Assembly (NCBI GenBank): GCA_910584865.1
Contig: CAJUCE010000024.1
Coordinates: 1-50,055, forward strand
Reading direction: 5' to 3'
DNA length: 50,055 bases
DNA from: an uncultured Acetatifactor sp.
GTDB lineage: Bacteria; Bacillota; Clostridia; Lachnospirales; Lachnospiraceae
The position numbers were made by a program, and so were the translations under genes. Shown here piece after piece: positions 7,609 through 15,704 of the stretch. The notes beneath the pieces are model-generated. The model did not search any database, was not told the origin of the DNA, and saw only the letters and a list, made by a program, of their open reading frames with translations. Each line of letters starts with the position of its first letter. Position 1 is the first letter of the stretch.

Positions 7609-9222
7609 TCATCTCTTCCCCTGCAGGGTCTGAAGTTCATGCGCCGATGCTGCAACACCCAATCGCTTCATACAGATCCAGTAATTCCGCTCCCTTACAT
7701 ACTTAGCCGCCCTGATGCGCCTGGCTATATCGCCGGCCGACAGCGTCCAGTCGGAACGAACCTGGCCTGCCTCGAGACATTGCCTCGCCGCTTTGACCGT
7801 TTCCACGGGGGCGCCTTCTCTTAGAAGTCTGTCCAAAACTTCTTCCGCCAAGCTGTCATAGGCAGGATGGAGAAATTTCCTTTCCTCCAGGTTATATGTC
7901 AGCTCATAGATGCGTTTCTCCCCGCCTTCCGGCAGGAAACAGGCATCTTCCGACGACTCTGTTACATGCAGATAATACAGGGAAGCACCGCTGCCGTTCT
8001 CCTTTTTCCGGAGTATCCGTCCCAGGCGCTGAACCCGCTGCCGCTGTGTGGATGTGCCGGACAGAATGATACCTATAGTGGCATCCGGCACGTCCAGTCC
8101 CTCATCCACCGCCTTACACGCTATCAGGATCCGCAATTCCCCGTCACGGAACCGTTCCAGCACATTTTTATTGGCCTGCTGTCCCATTCGGGAATGATAT
8201 CGTCCGACTCTGCCGGGATATCGTTCCCTCAGAAGCAGATATAATTCCTCTGCCTGGGCAATACGCTCTCCAAAGATAAGAATCTTTTCCTTCGGATCCA
8301 GCCTTTCTGTCAGGTCAAAGGCGCAGGCGATCCGTGCCCTGGCCTGGCATACCAGACTCCTTCTCTTATAGGAAAGTCCCATATAAAGGGAGGCTGTTTC
8401 AGCCAGTTTTCCCTTCTTGTCACCGGCAATCCTGCGCAACAGCTCAAACCGTTCCTTCTGGTTTAATTTATCCAGAATAGGGTGTGCCTGAAGCAGTTTC
8501 CTGTACAGCAGGAGCATCCGTTCGCTCATTTCCTCATATTCCGCCCGCTCTCCCCACTGAAAAGACAGCCCGATATGGAAAAGGTCATAAGGGCACACTG
8601 TGCGCAGCGCCGATGCGTCCGCCATTTTGTAGCTGTAAATCCTGCGTCCCAATACGCCTGTCAGATACTGTCTGGCCTGGCCGGAGGGCAGCGTGGCAGT
8701 AAGCCCCAGGGAGTAGAAACGCTTCTCATAAGGCTTTATATAAGGTAAAAACTCAAATATCAGCCGGTTCTGTTCGCTTTCATAACGATGACATTCGTCG
8801 GCAATCAACAATACTGCTTCTCCCCGGCGCAATTCAGAGAGGATCTGTCTGGCCAGCTCATACCGGGCGGAATTCACTACATAGATCATATATTTGCAGC
8901 CTGACCAGTCCCTATAGCCGCTGCCCCGGAGCCCGATTTTTCCCGTTTGCGGCGCATCTGTTTCCGAGGATTCCTCTGTGCCGTGAGGATAGCTGTTCTG
9001 GAATTCCTTTATGCTCCGGTTCCACTGCCGCAGCAGAACCCCGGTGGGAACCACAATCCTGACGAGCAGTTTTCCATTCAATTTCCGGTCCAGCCGCCTG
9101 GCGCCCTCCAGAGCAAGCAGAGTCTTTCCTGAACCGGTGACGGCCTGTACGATTCCCCTTCCCCGGCAGGCAAACCACTTTCCCAGGCACTCTTCCTGCC
9201 ATTTGTAAAGTTCCCTTTCCAT
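7609..9222 (-). CDS. superfamily II DEAD/DEAH-type helicase of the two-ATPase locus
   Basis: A 537-residue ATP-dependent nucleic acid translocase of the compact XPB/type III restriction-like kind. Motif I is AVTGSGKT (27-34), motif II is DECH (142-145), motif III TAT (175-177), and motif VI QRVQRLGRILRK (395-406). There is no nuclease domain. The N-terminus begins almost at once with a Q-motif-like ELYKWQEECLGKW. GAGGAAAG precedes the ATG. It is transcribed away from the unrecognised protein and two P-loop ATPases, with back-to-back promoters in the 200-base gap (helicase promoter 9343-9370). This suggests joint control and a joint function in DNA or RNA handling, perhaps defence. Function in this locus is inferred. 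Confidence 0.85.
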   Translation of the reverse strand: MERELYKWQEECLGKWFACRGRGIVQAVTGSGKTLLALEGARRLDRKLNGKLLVRIVVPTGVLLRQWNRSIKEFQNSYPHGTEESSETDAPQTGKIGLRGSGYRDWSGCKYMIYVVNSARYELARQILSELRRGEAVLLIADECHRYESEQNRLIFEFLPYIKPYEKRFYSLGLTATLPSGQARQYLTGVLGRRIYSYKMADASALRTVCPYDLFHIGLSFQWGERAEYEEMSERMLLLYRKLLQAHPILDKLNQKERFELLRRIAGDKKGKLAETASLYMGLSYKRRSLVCQARARIACAFDLTERLDPKEKILIFGERIAQAEELYLLLRERYPGRVGRYHSRMGQQANKNVLERFRDGELRILIACKAVDEGLDVPDATIGIILSGTSTQRQRVQRLGRILRKKENGSGASLYYLHVTESSEDACFLPEGGEKRIYELTYNLEERKFLHPAYDSLAEEVLDRLLREGAPVETVKAARQCLEAGQVRSDWTLSAGDIARRIRAAKYVRERNYWICMKRLGVAASAHELQTLQGKR

Positions 9223-9342
9223 AATTTTCTTTCCTCATCCCGGCGTCTCAGTCCCATGGAAAGCGCCATTATACAGGTTACCTTTGCCGAAAATACGCAG
9301 CCAGGCATTCCGTCCGGCTTTTTCCGACAAAATCTACTTATT

Positions 9343-9370
9343 ATTATATTGTTTTTTTCGCATAAATCAA
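9343..9370 (-). promoter_or_regulatory. helicase promoter
   Basis: On the minus strand TTGATT (9365-9370) and TATAAT (9343-9348) are separated by 16 bases. Its -35 lies only 10 bases from the -35 of the divergent operon, so one regulator could control both. Confidence 0.65.
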
Positions 9371-9380
9371 CATAAAACTA

Positions 9381-9409
9381 TTGAAAAAGCTTCTATATTC
9401 CATTATACT
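9381..9409 (+). promoter_or_regulatory. promoter of the two-ATPase operon
   Basis: TTGAAA (9381-9386), 17 bases, then TATACT (9404-9409). The leader to the preferred start at 9543 is about 127 nt. Its first part (9406-9433) is an exact 28-bp copy of sequence at 17696-17723 on the other strand. Confidence 0.72.
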
Positions 9410-9438
9410 GTGAAAGTAATGAATCTTGCCTGCAGAAA
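9406..9438 (+). repeat. 28-bp dispersed repeat, copy A
   Basis: Begins TACTGTGAAAGTAATGAATC and ends CTTGCCTGC at 9433; the following GAAA also matches after one mismatch. It is identical to the reverse complement of 17696-17723. It overlaps the -10 box and transcription start of the operon. Confidence 0.85.
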
Positions 9439-9542
9439 CTGTGCAAATAGGCCGGAGCAAGACTGCTATGGATATGTATCAGGAATCGTCGAAAATGACT
9501 GATAAATTACTTACGTCCAATAAGGACAGATTGGAGCGGAAA

Positions 9543-10322
9543 ATGAATTATGAAGACCTGTACCAGAGCCTGCAGCCCCACGAAAAATCTGTGAAAGACT
9601 CCCTTGCCGCCCTGCAGAAGCTTTTCAAGTCAGTCAACAGGGAAACAGAAAGCGGTGACCTGAAAAGCCTCGCGAAGGATTTGAACGCCATGTCTGAGGC
9701 GGTTGCCGCTGTCAGTGCTTCTCTGGGTGAGCTCAGCGCAGCCGTGGAGGGCTTTGACGCAAAAGCATATTTTGAAAATGGAGAATTTGCGGAACAGATG
9801 CTTGCCGCCTGTGCGGAAAAAGGGGTGGACGTCAGGGGAGAGGCTCCGGTTTATGAGATGTTTCCTTACCGGGTGCGGCTGGATGCGGAGAACCAGGATA
9901 TCTGGCTTGACCGTAAAAAAGTGCAATGCATGCGCCCCGGAAGTTTCGCGGAGACTGTCAGAAGCGGCCAGGAGCGTTTGAATAAAGCTTCTTTCAACGC
10001 GATTACTTTTGTCAGCGAGTTGTCTGACGCATATGACATGGCTGTTCTGAAGCTGAAGAAGCATCCTGAATCTGATATTTACCTGACCAATTTGTACAAA
10101 TTCCTTGCCCCCATGAGCCGGTTCCGCAAGGATTACGATCAGCAGAGCTTTGCCTTTGATCTGGCCAGGCTCTACATCTCCGGTATAGAGGAGACCAAAA
10201 ACGGGCGTAAGTTCCAGTTCGGCCCCAGCCGGAACGGCAATAAGGCTATCCGTATCCTGGATAAAGAGGGGCGGGAGCAGTTCCTGGCTACCATCCGCTT
10301 CTATGACGTTACACCGGAATAA
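9543..10322 (+). CDS. unrecognised helical protein, first gene of the two-ATPase operon
   Basis: I do not recognise this 259-residue protein. The first 75 residues are predicted helical and probably coiled coil (SLAALQKLFKSVN, LSAAVEGFDAKAYF). The rest is mixed, with a basic patch MSRFRKDYDQQSF and a C-terminal strand-rich end (AIRILDKEGREQFLATIRF). No signal peptide or membrane segment is seen. I prefer ATG 9543 because GGAG lies 6 bases before it; in-frame starts at 9426 (TTG), 9468 and 9495 lack good sites. It is 264 bases ahead of the first ATPase, with hairpin repeats in the gap. By position it may be the target-recognition, adaptor or effector part of the locus. This is inference. Confidence 0.75.
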   Translation: MNYEDLYQSLQPHEKSVKDSLAALQKLFKSVNRETESGDLKSLAKDLNAMSEAVAAVSASLGELSAAVEGFDAKAYFENGEFAEQMLAACAEKGVDVRGEAPVYEMFPYRVRLDAENQDIWLDRKKVQCMRPGSFAETVRSGQERLNKASFNAITFVSELSDAYDMAVLKLKKHPESDIYLTNLYKFLAPMSRFRKDYDQQSFAFDLARLYISGIEETKNGRKFQFGPSRNGNKAIRILDKEGREQFLATIRFYDVTPE

Positions 10323-10365
10323 CGCTTACGAGGTCAATTGCGGCTTATAGGCCGAGGAGCATTTG

Positions 10366-10541
10366 TAAAGCGCTTATGCGGTGCATACGCAGAGCCAGGC
10401 GCTCCTGTGGTGCTCGCGCCTGAATGAGCACTGCAGGCCGCTTATGCGGTGCATGCGCCAGAACAAGCACCTGCCAGGCGTTTCTGCGGTACAACAATGC
10501 TTGCCATGCCGCTTCTGCGGCCCGTGTGCTGAAATAAGCAG
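10366..10541 (+). repeat. cluster of five hairpin-forming repeats between gene 1 and ATPase 1
   Basis: Five imperfect copies of a unit like CGCTTMTGCGGTGCATGCGC start at 10371, 10400, 10439, 10479 and 10510 (steps of 29, 39, 40 and 31 bases). Units 1-3 can each fold on themselves, e.g. TATGC-GGT-GCATA flanked by GCG/CGC at 10370-10390, and GGCGC / GCGCC at 10398-10420. The run lies inside the operon, past the stop of gene 1 and ahead of the ATPase ribosome site. Confidence 0.7.
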
Positions 10542-10586
10542 TCTGGCGGGTCAGAGCTTAGAACTATTGCCGAAAGAGGAATACAT

Positions 10587-11810
10587 ATGAAGACAAACTC
10601 CACTGAATACATAGAAAATAATAAGGAACTTGACTCATCAGACCCCTCCGCCAGCCTCCACGCAGGGGAACTGACCTGCGGGCTCGATTTCCTCACCGAT
10701 TTTTGGCGGGATAAATATCTGCGGGAATTCATACGGGACGGGGGCAGTAAGATCAAGTTTATCACCGGGCGTCCCGGAAGCGGCAAGTCCCATTTCCTGC
10801 GTCTTCTCACAGAACTGGCAGGGAAGGAGAACTACAGGACGGTTCGTTTTTCCGCCAGAAATATCTGGATGCATGATTTTAAGGAAATTTATGTGGAAAT
10901 TTTCCGCCAGTGCGATATCCTGTCCTGCCTGGAGGGCATCAGCCGGCATTTGATCAGTGAGATGGGATTTTCCCGGGAAGATATCCCGGAGGGAATGAAG
11001 TTCATCGACTATCTCTCCCATAACGGTTCCGGGGACGCTATAACCAAGCGGGAGATCCGCTCGCAGCTGCGGCAGATCTTCCTGGAAAATTCCCTTCTGG
11101 ACAACAATTTCGCCCTGGCCTGCAGTATGCTGACGGGCAGCATCCTGGGGTATCCCATCCTGGAGGAACAGAATCGGGATCTGCTTCTGGCATGGCTTCA
11201 GGGAGATCGTTCCGTCAAACTTTCCCAATTACGTGCCCTGGATTTTTATCCCAGCCGTATAACAAAATACAACGCAAGGCATATGCTCCGTTCCCTGGCG
11301 GAGGTAGTCCGCATGGGCGGATATTCCGGGCTGTTCATCGCCATAGATGATCTGGAGATCCTGACCAGCCGTTCCAGTTTGGAGCCTGTCCATTATACGA
11401 AAATGAAGCGGGAAGATACCTACGAAAGCATCCGCCAGCTCATCGACGATATTGACAGCATGAAGAATATTTTCTTTGTCTATGCCTTTGATCGGGAGCT
11501 TGCGGACAATGAAAATGCGGGGCTGAAGTCCTATCAGGCGCTGTGGATGCGGATTCAGAACGAGGTTACCGGGGAGCGTTTCAACCGTTTCTCCGACATG
11601 GTTGATCTTGACCGTATGGCAATGCAGGAATATACCCCGGAGATCATTCAGGAGATTTCCAGGAGCCTCGTCCGTGCCCAGGACAATTTTACCCTCTCTC
11701 CGGTGGATGAGCAAACAGCCCGGGAAATCACAGCCCAGGCTAAGACCGGGGCGCTGGGCATTCCGCAGCTGATCATAAATGCCATGCAGGAGGTAAATGC
11801 CAATGTATGA
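10587..11810 (+). CDS. P-loop ATPase 1, BrxC/BrxD (DUF2791)-like
   Basis: A 407-residue ATPase. Walker A is GRPGSGKSHF (61-70) and the Walker B-like motif is GLFIAIDDLE (about 248-257). A later stretch IFFVYAFDRELADNE followed by an RFNRFSDMVDLDRM element resembles the sensor and R-finger region of the BREX ATPases. The GxxGxGKSHFL spelling is typical of the BrxC/BrxD group. No methylase, PglZ or protease gene lies nearby, so this is not a standard BREX locus. AGAGGA lies 6 bases before the ATG. It ends inside the start of the next ATPase gene, implying translational coupling and perhaps a hetero-oligomer of the two. Confidence 0.75.
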   Translation: MKTNSTEYIENNKELDSSDPSASLHAGELTCGLDFLTDFWRDKYLREFIRDGGSKIKFITGRPGSGKSHFLRLLTELAGKENYRTVRFSARNIWMHDFKEIYVEIFRQCDILSCLEGISRHLISEMGFSREDIPEGMKFIDYLSHNGSGDAITKREIRSQLRQIFLENSLLDNNFALACSMLTGSILGYPILEEQNRDLLLAWLQGDRSVKLSQLRALDFYPSRITKYNARHMLRSLAEVVRMGGYSGLFIAIDDLEILTSRSSLEPVHYTKMKREDTYESIRQLIDDIDSMKNIFFVYAFDRELADNENAGLKSYQALWMRIQNEVTGERFNRFSDMVDLDRMAMQEYTPEIIQEISRSLVRAQDNFTLSPVDEQTAREITAQAKTGALGIPQLIINAMQEVNANV

Positions 11811-12996
11811 TTTCGAAGCAAGACACATCATTGAAGCGCTGCGTTCAGGAATTCCCTCCAGGGCTGTGGGACAGTATTTTTCCGAAGCACGCCCCAGGAT
11901 TATGAAGGAAATCTCAGGCCGCCTGGATATGGTTTGCGAACAGGGCAAATCCAGCGGAATGATCATCAGCGGAAAATATGGAGAAGGTAAGACACATCTG
12001 TTAAATACAGTCTTCAACCTGGCCCATTCCAACAATATGGTAGTCTCCTATCTCTCACTGAGTAAGGAAACACCTATGGACAAACTCTATCTGGTCTATC
12101 AGAAGCTTATCAGCAACACCTATCTTCCCAGACGAAGGCAGCCGGGTTTTATCCACGAACTGGAAAAAATATCGGCTGGCAGTCCTGTGGCTAACGAGAT
12201 GTTACTGTATGCGCTAAAGCAGCTTGAGACGGACAAGCTTTATTATCTCTTCCGCTCCTATCTCAATACCGAGGACGCGGATGAAAAATTCCTTCTGCAG
12301 GCGGATCTGGAGGGAGATTTCATGGCCAATGCTCCCCTTAAGAAGATTTACCGTCGTATTTTCAACGAACCGGTAAAATACAATGTGAATTTCACCAAGA
12401 CAAAGCACTGCAGGGATTACTTCTCCTTTATGAGCCATCTGTTCTCCCAGATGGGATACCATGGCTGGGTCATCCTGATGGATGAGACGGAACTCATGGG
12501 GCGGCTTGGGAAAAAAGCCAGGCTCAACGCATATCGGAATATGGCGGATTTCCTGCTGCCTGACCGGTGCCCGGAAGCCACTTTCAGTGTCTTCGCACTC
12601 AGCGCTTCTTATACGGAGGATGTAATCGAAGGAAAACATGAATATGAGAATCTTGCAGAGATCTATCCCATGGAACAGGAGCCTGCCAAAACCGTGTTGG
12701 ATCTTCTGGTCAGGGCACCCCAGTTACTGCCGTTGACCCGTGAAGAATTTAACGAAGTATTGGAGAAAATACAGGATTTCCACGGCAGAGCTTACGGCTG
12801 GAAACCGAACCTTTCCACAGAGGCGCTGATGGAATCCACCCAGTCGGGAGGCTACCTGCTCCGGACAAAGATTCGTGCGGCCATTGAATTCCTGGACCAG
12901 CTTTATCAGTATGGGAAGGCCGGGCATACCGCCATTGATGAGCTGGGGCGGGAGACTTTTACGGAGGATATACCGGTTATTGAGGATATTGAGTAA
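11803..12996 (+). CDS. P-loop ATPase 2, DUF2791 (BrxD-like)
   Basis: A 397-residue ATPase closest to the DUF2791 family, which includes BrxD of BREX phage-defence loci. Walker A is GKYGEGKTH (57-65) and Walker B GWVILMDETELMG (about 221-233), where the acidic pair is DE. Between them the spacing and the phrase VVSYLSLSKETPMDKLYLVY fit the family. The ATG at 11803 is 9 bases after GGAGG and is preferred to ATG 11797, only 3 bases away. It overlaps ATPase 1 by 8 bases. The gene is followed by a hairpin cluster with no further gene of the locus. Known relatives are thought to drive DNA-bound complexes; the job here is unknown. Confidence 0.78.
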   Translation: MYDFEARHIIEALRSGIPSRAVGQYFSEARPRIMKEISGRLDMVCEQGKSSGMIISGKYGEGKTHLLNTVFNLAHSNNMVVSYLSLSKETPMDKLYLVYQKLISNTYLPRRRQPGFIHELEKISAGSPVANEMLLYALKQLETDKLYYLFRSYLNTEDADEKFLLQADLEGDFMANAPLKKIYRRIFNEPVKYNVNFTKTKHCRDYFSFMSHLFSQMGYHGWVILMDETELMGRLGKKARLNAYRNMADFLLPDRCPEATFSVFALSASYTEDVIEGKHEYENLAEIYPMEQEPAKTVLDLLVRAPQLLPLTREEFNEVLEKIQDFHGRAYGWKPNLSTEALMESTQSGGYLLRTKIRAAIEFLDQLYQYGKAGHTAIDELGRETFTEDIPVIEDIE

Positions 12997-13090
12997 CATG
13001 TTCCAATAGATGAATCAGACTTTCGATGCGAATCACGGGTTTGATGTTTTGAATTTTCTTTAGACGGGATGCGATAACGAAGTTTTATGA

Positions 13091-13249
13091 AAAGTGGCGG
13101 TACGGCAGAAAGGCTGCGCCGCCACTTTATGTCTCACAAATCCGGCTCTATTGTACCATGTGCACAGCAACGCACATGGCAGGATGGCCATTCGGCCGCT
13201 TCCTGCCATGAATAAGTTATTTACCATGATTTCGTGCGCCTCTGCGCAC
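13091..13249. repeat. four-hairpin cluster after the two-ATPase operon
   Basis: Perfect stems are AAAGTGGCGG/CCGCCACTTT (13091-13128), CCATGTGC/GCACATGG (13156-13179), CATGGCAGGA/TCCTGCCATG (13175-13210) and GTGCGC/GCGCAC (13234-13249). The second and third share CATGG at 13175-13179, so they cannot form together. None is followed by a U-run. A 63-codon minus-strand frame spans the region but has no ribosome site. Confidence 0.65.
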
Positions 13250-13284
13250 ATCGCAAATAGTACCCCCTGAACAAACCGAAATTA

Positions 13285-14544
13285 TCATTTGCATGCCTCC
13301 TTCATCTGCTTCACATCCGCCCCCGTCATTTCCCGTCCGGAATACCGGGCCTGTTCATAGATATCCGACATTCTTCTGGTTTCCAGCTTCTGTCCCCATT
13401 CCCTGGCAGTATAGATACCCAGGCGGTTCCGGTCCTCCTCGGTCATTCCCGGAGCAGAAGACAACAGCTTCTTTTTATATAATTTCCGAACCCGCTCCTG
13501 TGGTGATAGCGCACTGAACAACCCCTGGCGTTTCCGCTGTGTGCTCCGCTCCAATTCACATTTCTCCCGCAGGTCTACGGCTTCGTCCTCTTCCACGCTT
13601 CCTTCCTTCTGAAGATGCAGGTGCATATATTGTCGTATCAACTGGAATAACTTTACCACTGACAGCACCACCACTGTACATACTATAACGATCAGAGCCG
13701 CAATGGCGATAAATTCCAACACCTTCCAGAGCCAAAAGGGCTCGTTGGTCTCCGGAAGCACCATCTCCCCCATATTGCCCTGAGGCTGTTCTTCCGCGAT
13801 GGGAATCTCCGCTTCTTCTTCCGACATGGTATGTCCGGAGAACAGGAAACGAAGGAAAGCAATAAACAGGTTCTTCAGGGGCCGCAGAATTCCCGCCAGC
13901 CAGGCGAACTGGGAGGAAAGAAGCAGAATAGCAGTACCCAGAAGGGTGTAGGCCAGTACGAGCCCCATCCCGGAACAAAACATCTCCCTGGCAGGCAGGA
14001 AGCCTGCGCTGCTCTCATTCACAGAGAGGAAATTCAGGTAATGCTCGATGTAATAAATGACAAAATACAGAGCGATTCCCCCGATCAGGGAGAAAATGTA
14101 ACAATTATCCCACTCCCGTATCTCCAGGTAGTGCACCATAAAGATAGAAACCGCTCCCATGCCCACTCCCACAGGCAGATGCATGGAATTGGAACACATC
14201 ACATCATGCTTCAGCCGCAGGACATGGGAGTAAAGCAGATATCCCAATGCACAGAAGATGCAGACCACCTTCCCTATCAGAAAGCCCGCGGGAATTGCCA
14301 GTGACAGCGCAGCCACGCCTACATGCAGCAGCACAAAGGGAACGAGCCGCGATACCTTCAGGCGGATCAGGAAAAAACAGAACGGGAACAGGCTGCACAA
14401 TGCCCAGGCAAGCAGCATAGTGTCACCCTCCCCTGCCAGATTTCTGGAGGCTCCTGCCACCAGGAGTGCCAGAGGATACAGCAGCCAGTGATTCATCTGC
14501 TCTGTCATAATTTCGGTTACAAAGCGAATCTTATCTATATTCAT
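13285..14544 (-). CDS. multi-pass membrane protein with DUF4129-like C-terminal region
   Basis: A 419-residue membrane protein. I count about seven hydrophobic segments in residues 10-225, one more near 280-305, and a cytoplasmic C-terminus (RVRKLYKKKLLSSAPGMTEE, TAREWGQKLETRR, YEQARYSG) that resembles the DUF4129 tail of transglutaminase-like membrane proteins. The extracellular transglutaminase domain that usually sits between is not present. GGGAG lies 6 bases before ATG 14544. The gene follows DUF58 and MoxR in the same direction, a common trio thought to act on envelope or protein-complex assembly. Its role here is inferred from that setting. Confidence 0.75.
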   Translation of the reverse strand: MNIDKIRFVTEIMTEQMNHWLLYPLALLVAGASRNLAGEGDTMLLAWALCSLFPFCFFLIRLKVSRLVPFVLLHVGVAALSLAIPAGFLIGKVVCIFCALGYLLYSHVLRLKHDVMCSNSMHLPVGVGMGAVSIFMVHYLEIREWDNCYIFSLIGGIALYFVIYYIEHYLNFLSVNESSAGFLPAREMFCSGMGLVLAYTLLGTAILLLSSQFAWLAGILRPLKNLFIAFLRFLFSGHTMSEEEAEIPIAEEQPQGNMGEMVLPETNEPFWLWKVLEFIAIAALIVIVCTVVVLSVVKLFQLIRQYMHLHLQKEGSVEEDEAVDLREKCELERSTQRKRQGLFSALSPQERVRKLYKKKLLSSAPGMTEEDRNRLGIYTAREWGQKLETRRMSDIYEQARYSGREMTGADVKQMKEACK

Positions 14545-14579
14545 ATCTGCTCCCTTACTGCACAAAAATTCTAATGCAT

Positions 14580-15704
14580 TTACTCCTCAAAGTGAATAAT
14601 ATCGATACACCGTTCCAGAGCAGGAGGCAGTTCCGGATCCCTGCCGGCGGAGGACGGGTAAAACCATAAAAAGGAACTTCCGGTCTCCTGAAAACGTGTC
14701 AGCAGATCCACAAAGTCGTCATACTGGTTGGGTGCCACAAAATAGGTAAAGGAGCCCTGGGACTTCTGAAACAGGATTTCTTCGAAATTTCGGACAAAAT
14801 CCGCCGCAGGCTGCGCCACGTCAATCCTGGCAAGTCCCCGGTAGACTGTATCCATCTGGCCCTTTCCTGCCTTGGGCTGAATGGTCAGGGGACTGTGGGT
14901 GACGATGTCCACACCGTTTCCATAACAGGATACCTGGATGCCCTGCCGGAGGAAAATCTGGCACAGAGAAGCCACGATGCGCAAAGTCATTTCCACGGCG
15001 GCATCCTTTTTCAGGATATTGTCATCCTGGATATTGAAGAAGATCCGTACACTTTTCAGGGATGTGTAATTTCTCTGGTTTACCTTCAGATCCCCTGTTT
15101 TGGCAGTGGCCTTCCAGTTGATGCTGCGCATGTCGTCATAAGGCTGGTACTCCCGGATCCCCCGATATTCAAAAGGATCTTCCAGAAGATGGCGCCTGGA
15201 CAGCATTTCCCCGTTCATCTGAATCAGGGACTGGCGCAGCCTGGCGGCGTCATAGGGCCTGGGATATATGTAGACTTCTGTCTTCAGCGGAACATCCGCC
15301 ACCAATTGGCTAAGGAAGAACAGATCCGATGCCACTAGGCTGACTTCGTCTATCGTATAATACCCCCGCCTTCCGCCCCGGAATTTTAATGTCCTGGTCA
15401 CCCGTTCCCCGCCGCCTATGCGGAACACATCATTGCGGTAATACTGATCCGTGGTGCGGGAACCTTTTTCGTTTCCGAAGAGCAGATGCCGGTCTGTCTT
15501 GAATTTCACCTTCAGCATGGAAAGAGGAAGCCTTTTTTTATTTTCTATGATTTCCTTTAGTTCACCCTGCTCCCCTTCAAAGAGAGGATCTTTCCCGAAG
15601 CTGACAGAGACATACAGAGATTTCTGCCAAAGCTTCTCGTACAGGGAGCGCTGTACCCATAGAAGAACGAAGCCTATAAGGCCGATACCCAATAATTTGA
15701 TCAT
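14580..15704 (-). CDS. DUF58 domain protein
   Basis: A 374-residue protein with one or two N-terminal hydrophobic segments (LLGIGLIGFVLLWVQ) and the DUF58 signature DPFEYRGIREYQPYDDMRSI followed by NWKATAKTGDL. DUF58 is a von Willebrand A-like domain nearly always paired with a MoxR ATPase. The start ATG overlaps the MoxR stop as ATGA, so translation is coupled, and GAGGAG is 9 bases upstream. Its molecular partner is unknown; a role as membrane-linked client or adaptor of MoxR is the usual proposal. Confidence 0.88.
   Translation of the reverse strand: MIKLLGIGLIGFVLLWVQRSLYEKLWQKSLYVSVSFGKDPLFEGEQGELKEIIENKKRLPLSMLKVKFKTDRHLLFGNEKGSRTTDQYYRNDVFRIGGGERVTRTLKFRGGRRGYYTIDEVSLVASDLFFLSQLVADVPLKTEVYIYPRPYDAARLRQSLIQMNGEMLSRRHLLEDPFEYRGIREYQPYDDMRSINWKATAKTGDLKVNQRNYTSLKSVRIFFNIQDDNILKKDAAVEMTLRIVASLCQIFLRQGIQVSCYGNGVDIVTHSPLTIQPKAGKGQMDTVYRGLARIDVAQPAADFVRNFEEILFQKSQGSFTYFVAPNQYDDFVDLLTRFQETGSSFLWFYPSSAGRDPELPPALERCIDIIHFEE

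Noticed and set aside
9426..9542. Upstream starts (TTG 9426, ATG 9468, ATG 9495) for the first operon gene
   Set aside because: None has a good ribosome site, and 9426 lies about 10 bases from the predicted transcription start. ATG 9543 has GGAG at a proper distance.
10366..10541. CRISPR array in the hairpin repeats
   Set aside because: Repeats are short and diverged, spacing is uneven, there are no unique spacers of fixed length and no cas genes nearby.
7609..12996. Complete BREX system
   Set aside because: Only ATPases and a helicase are present. The PglZ phosphatase, PglX methylase and BrxL/Lon-type protein are absent from the window.
13060..13251. 63-codon minus-strand frame after the two-ATPase operon
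   Set aside because: No ribosome site, and it is explained by the hairpin cluster in which it lies.
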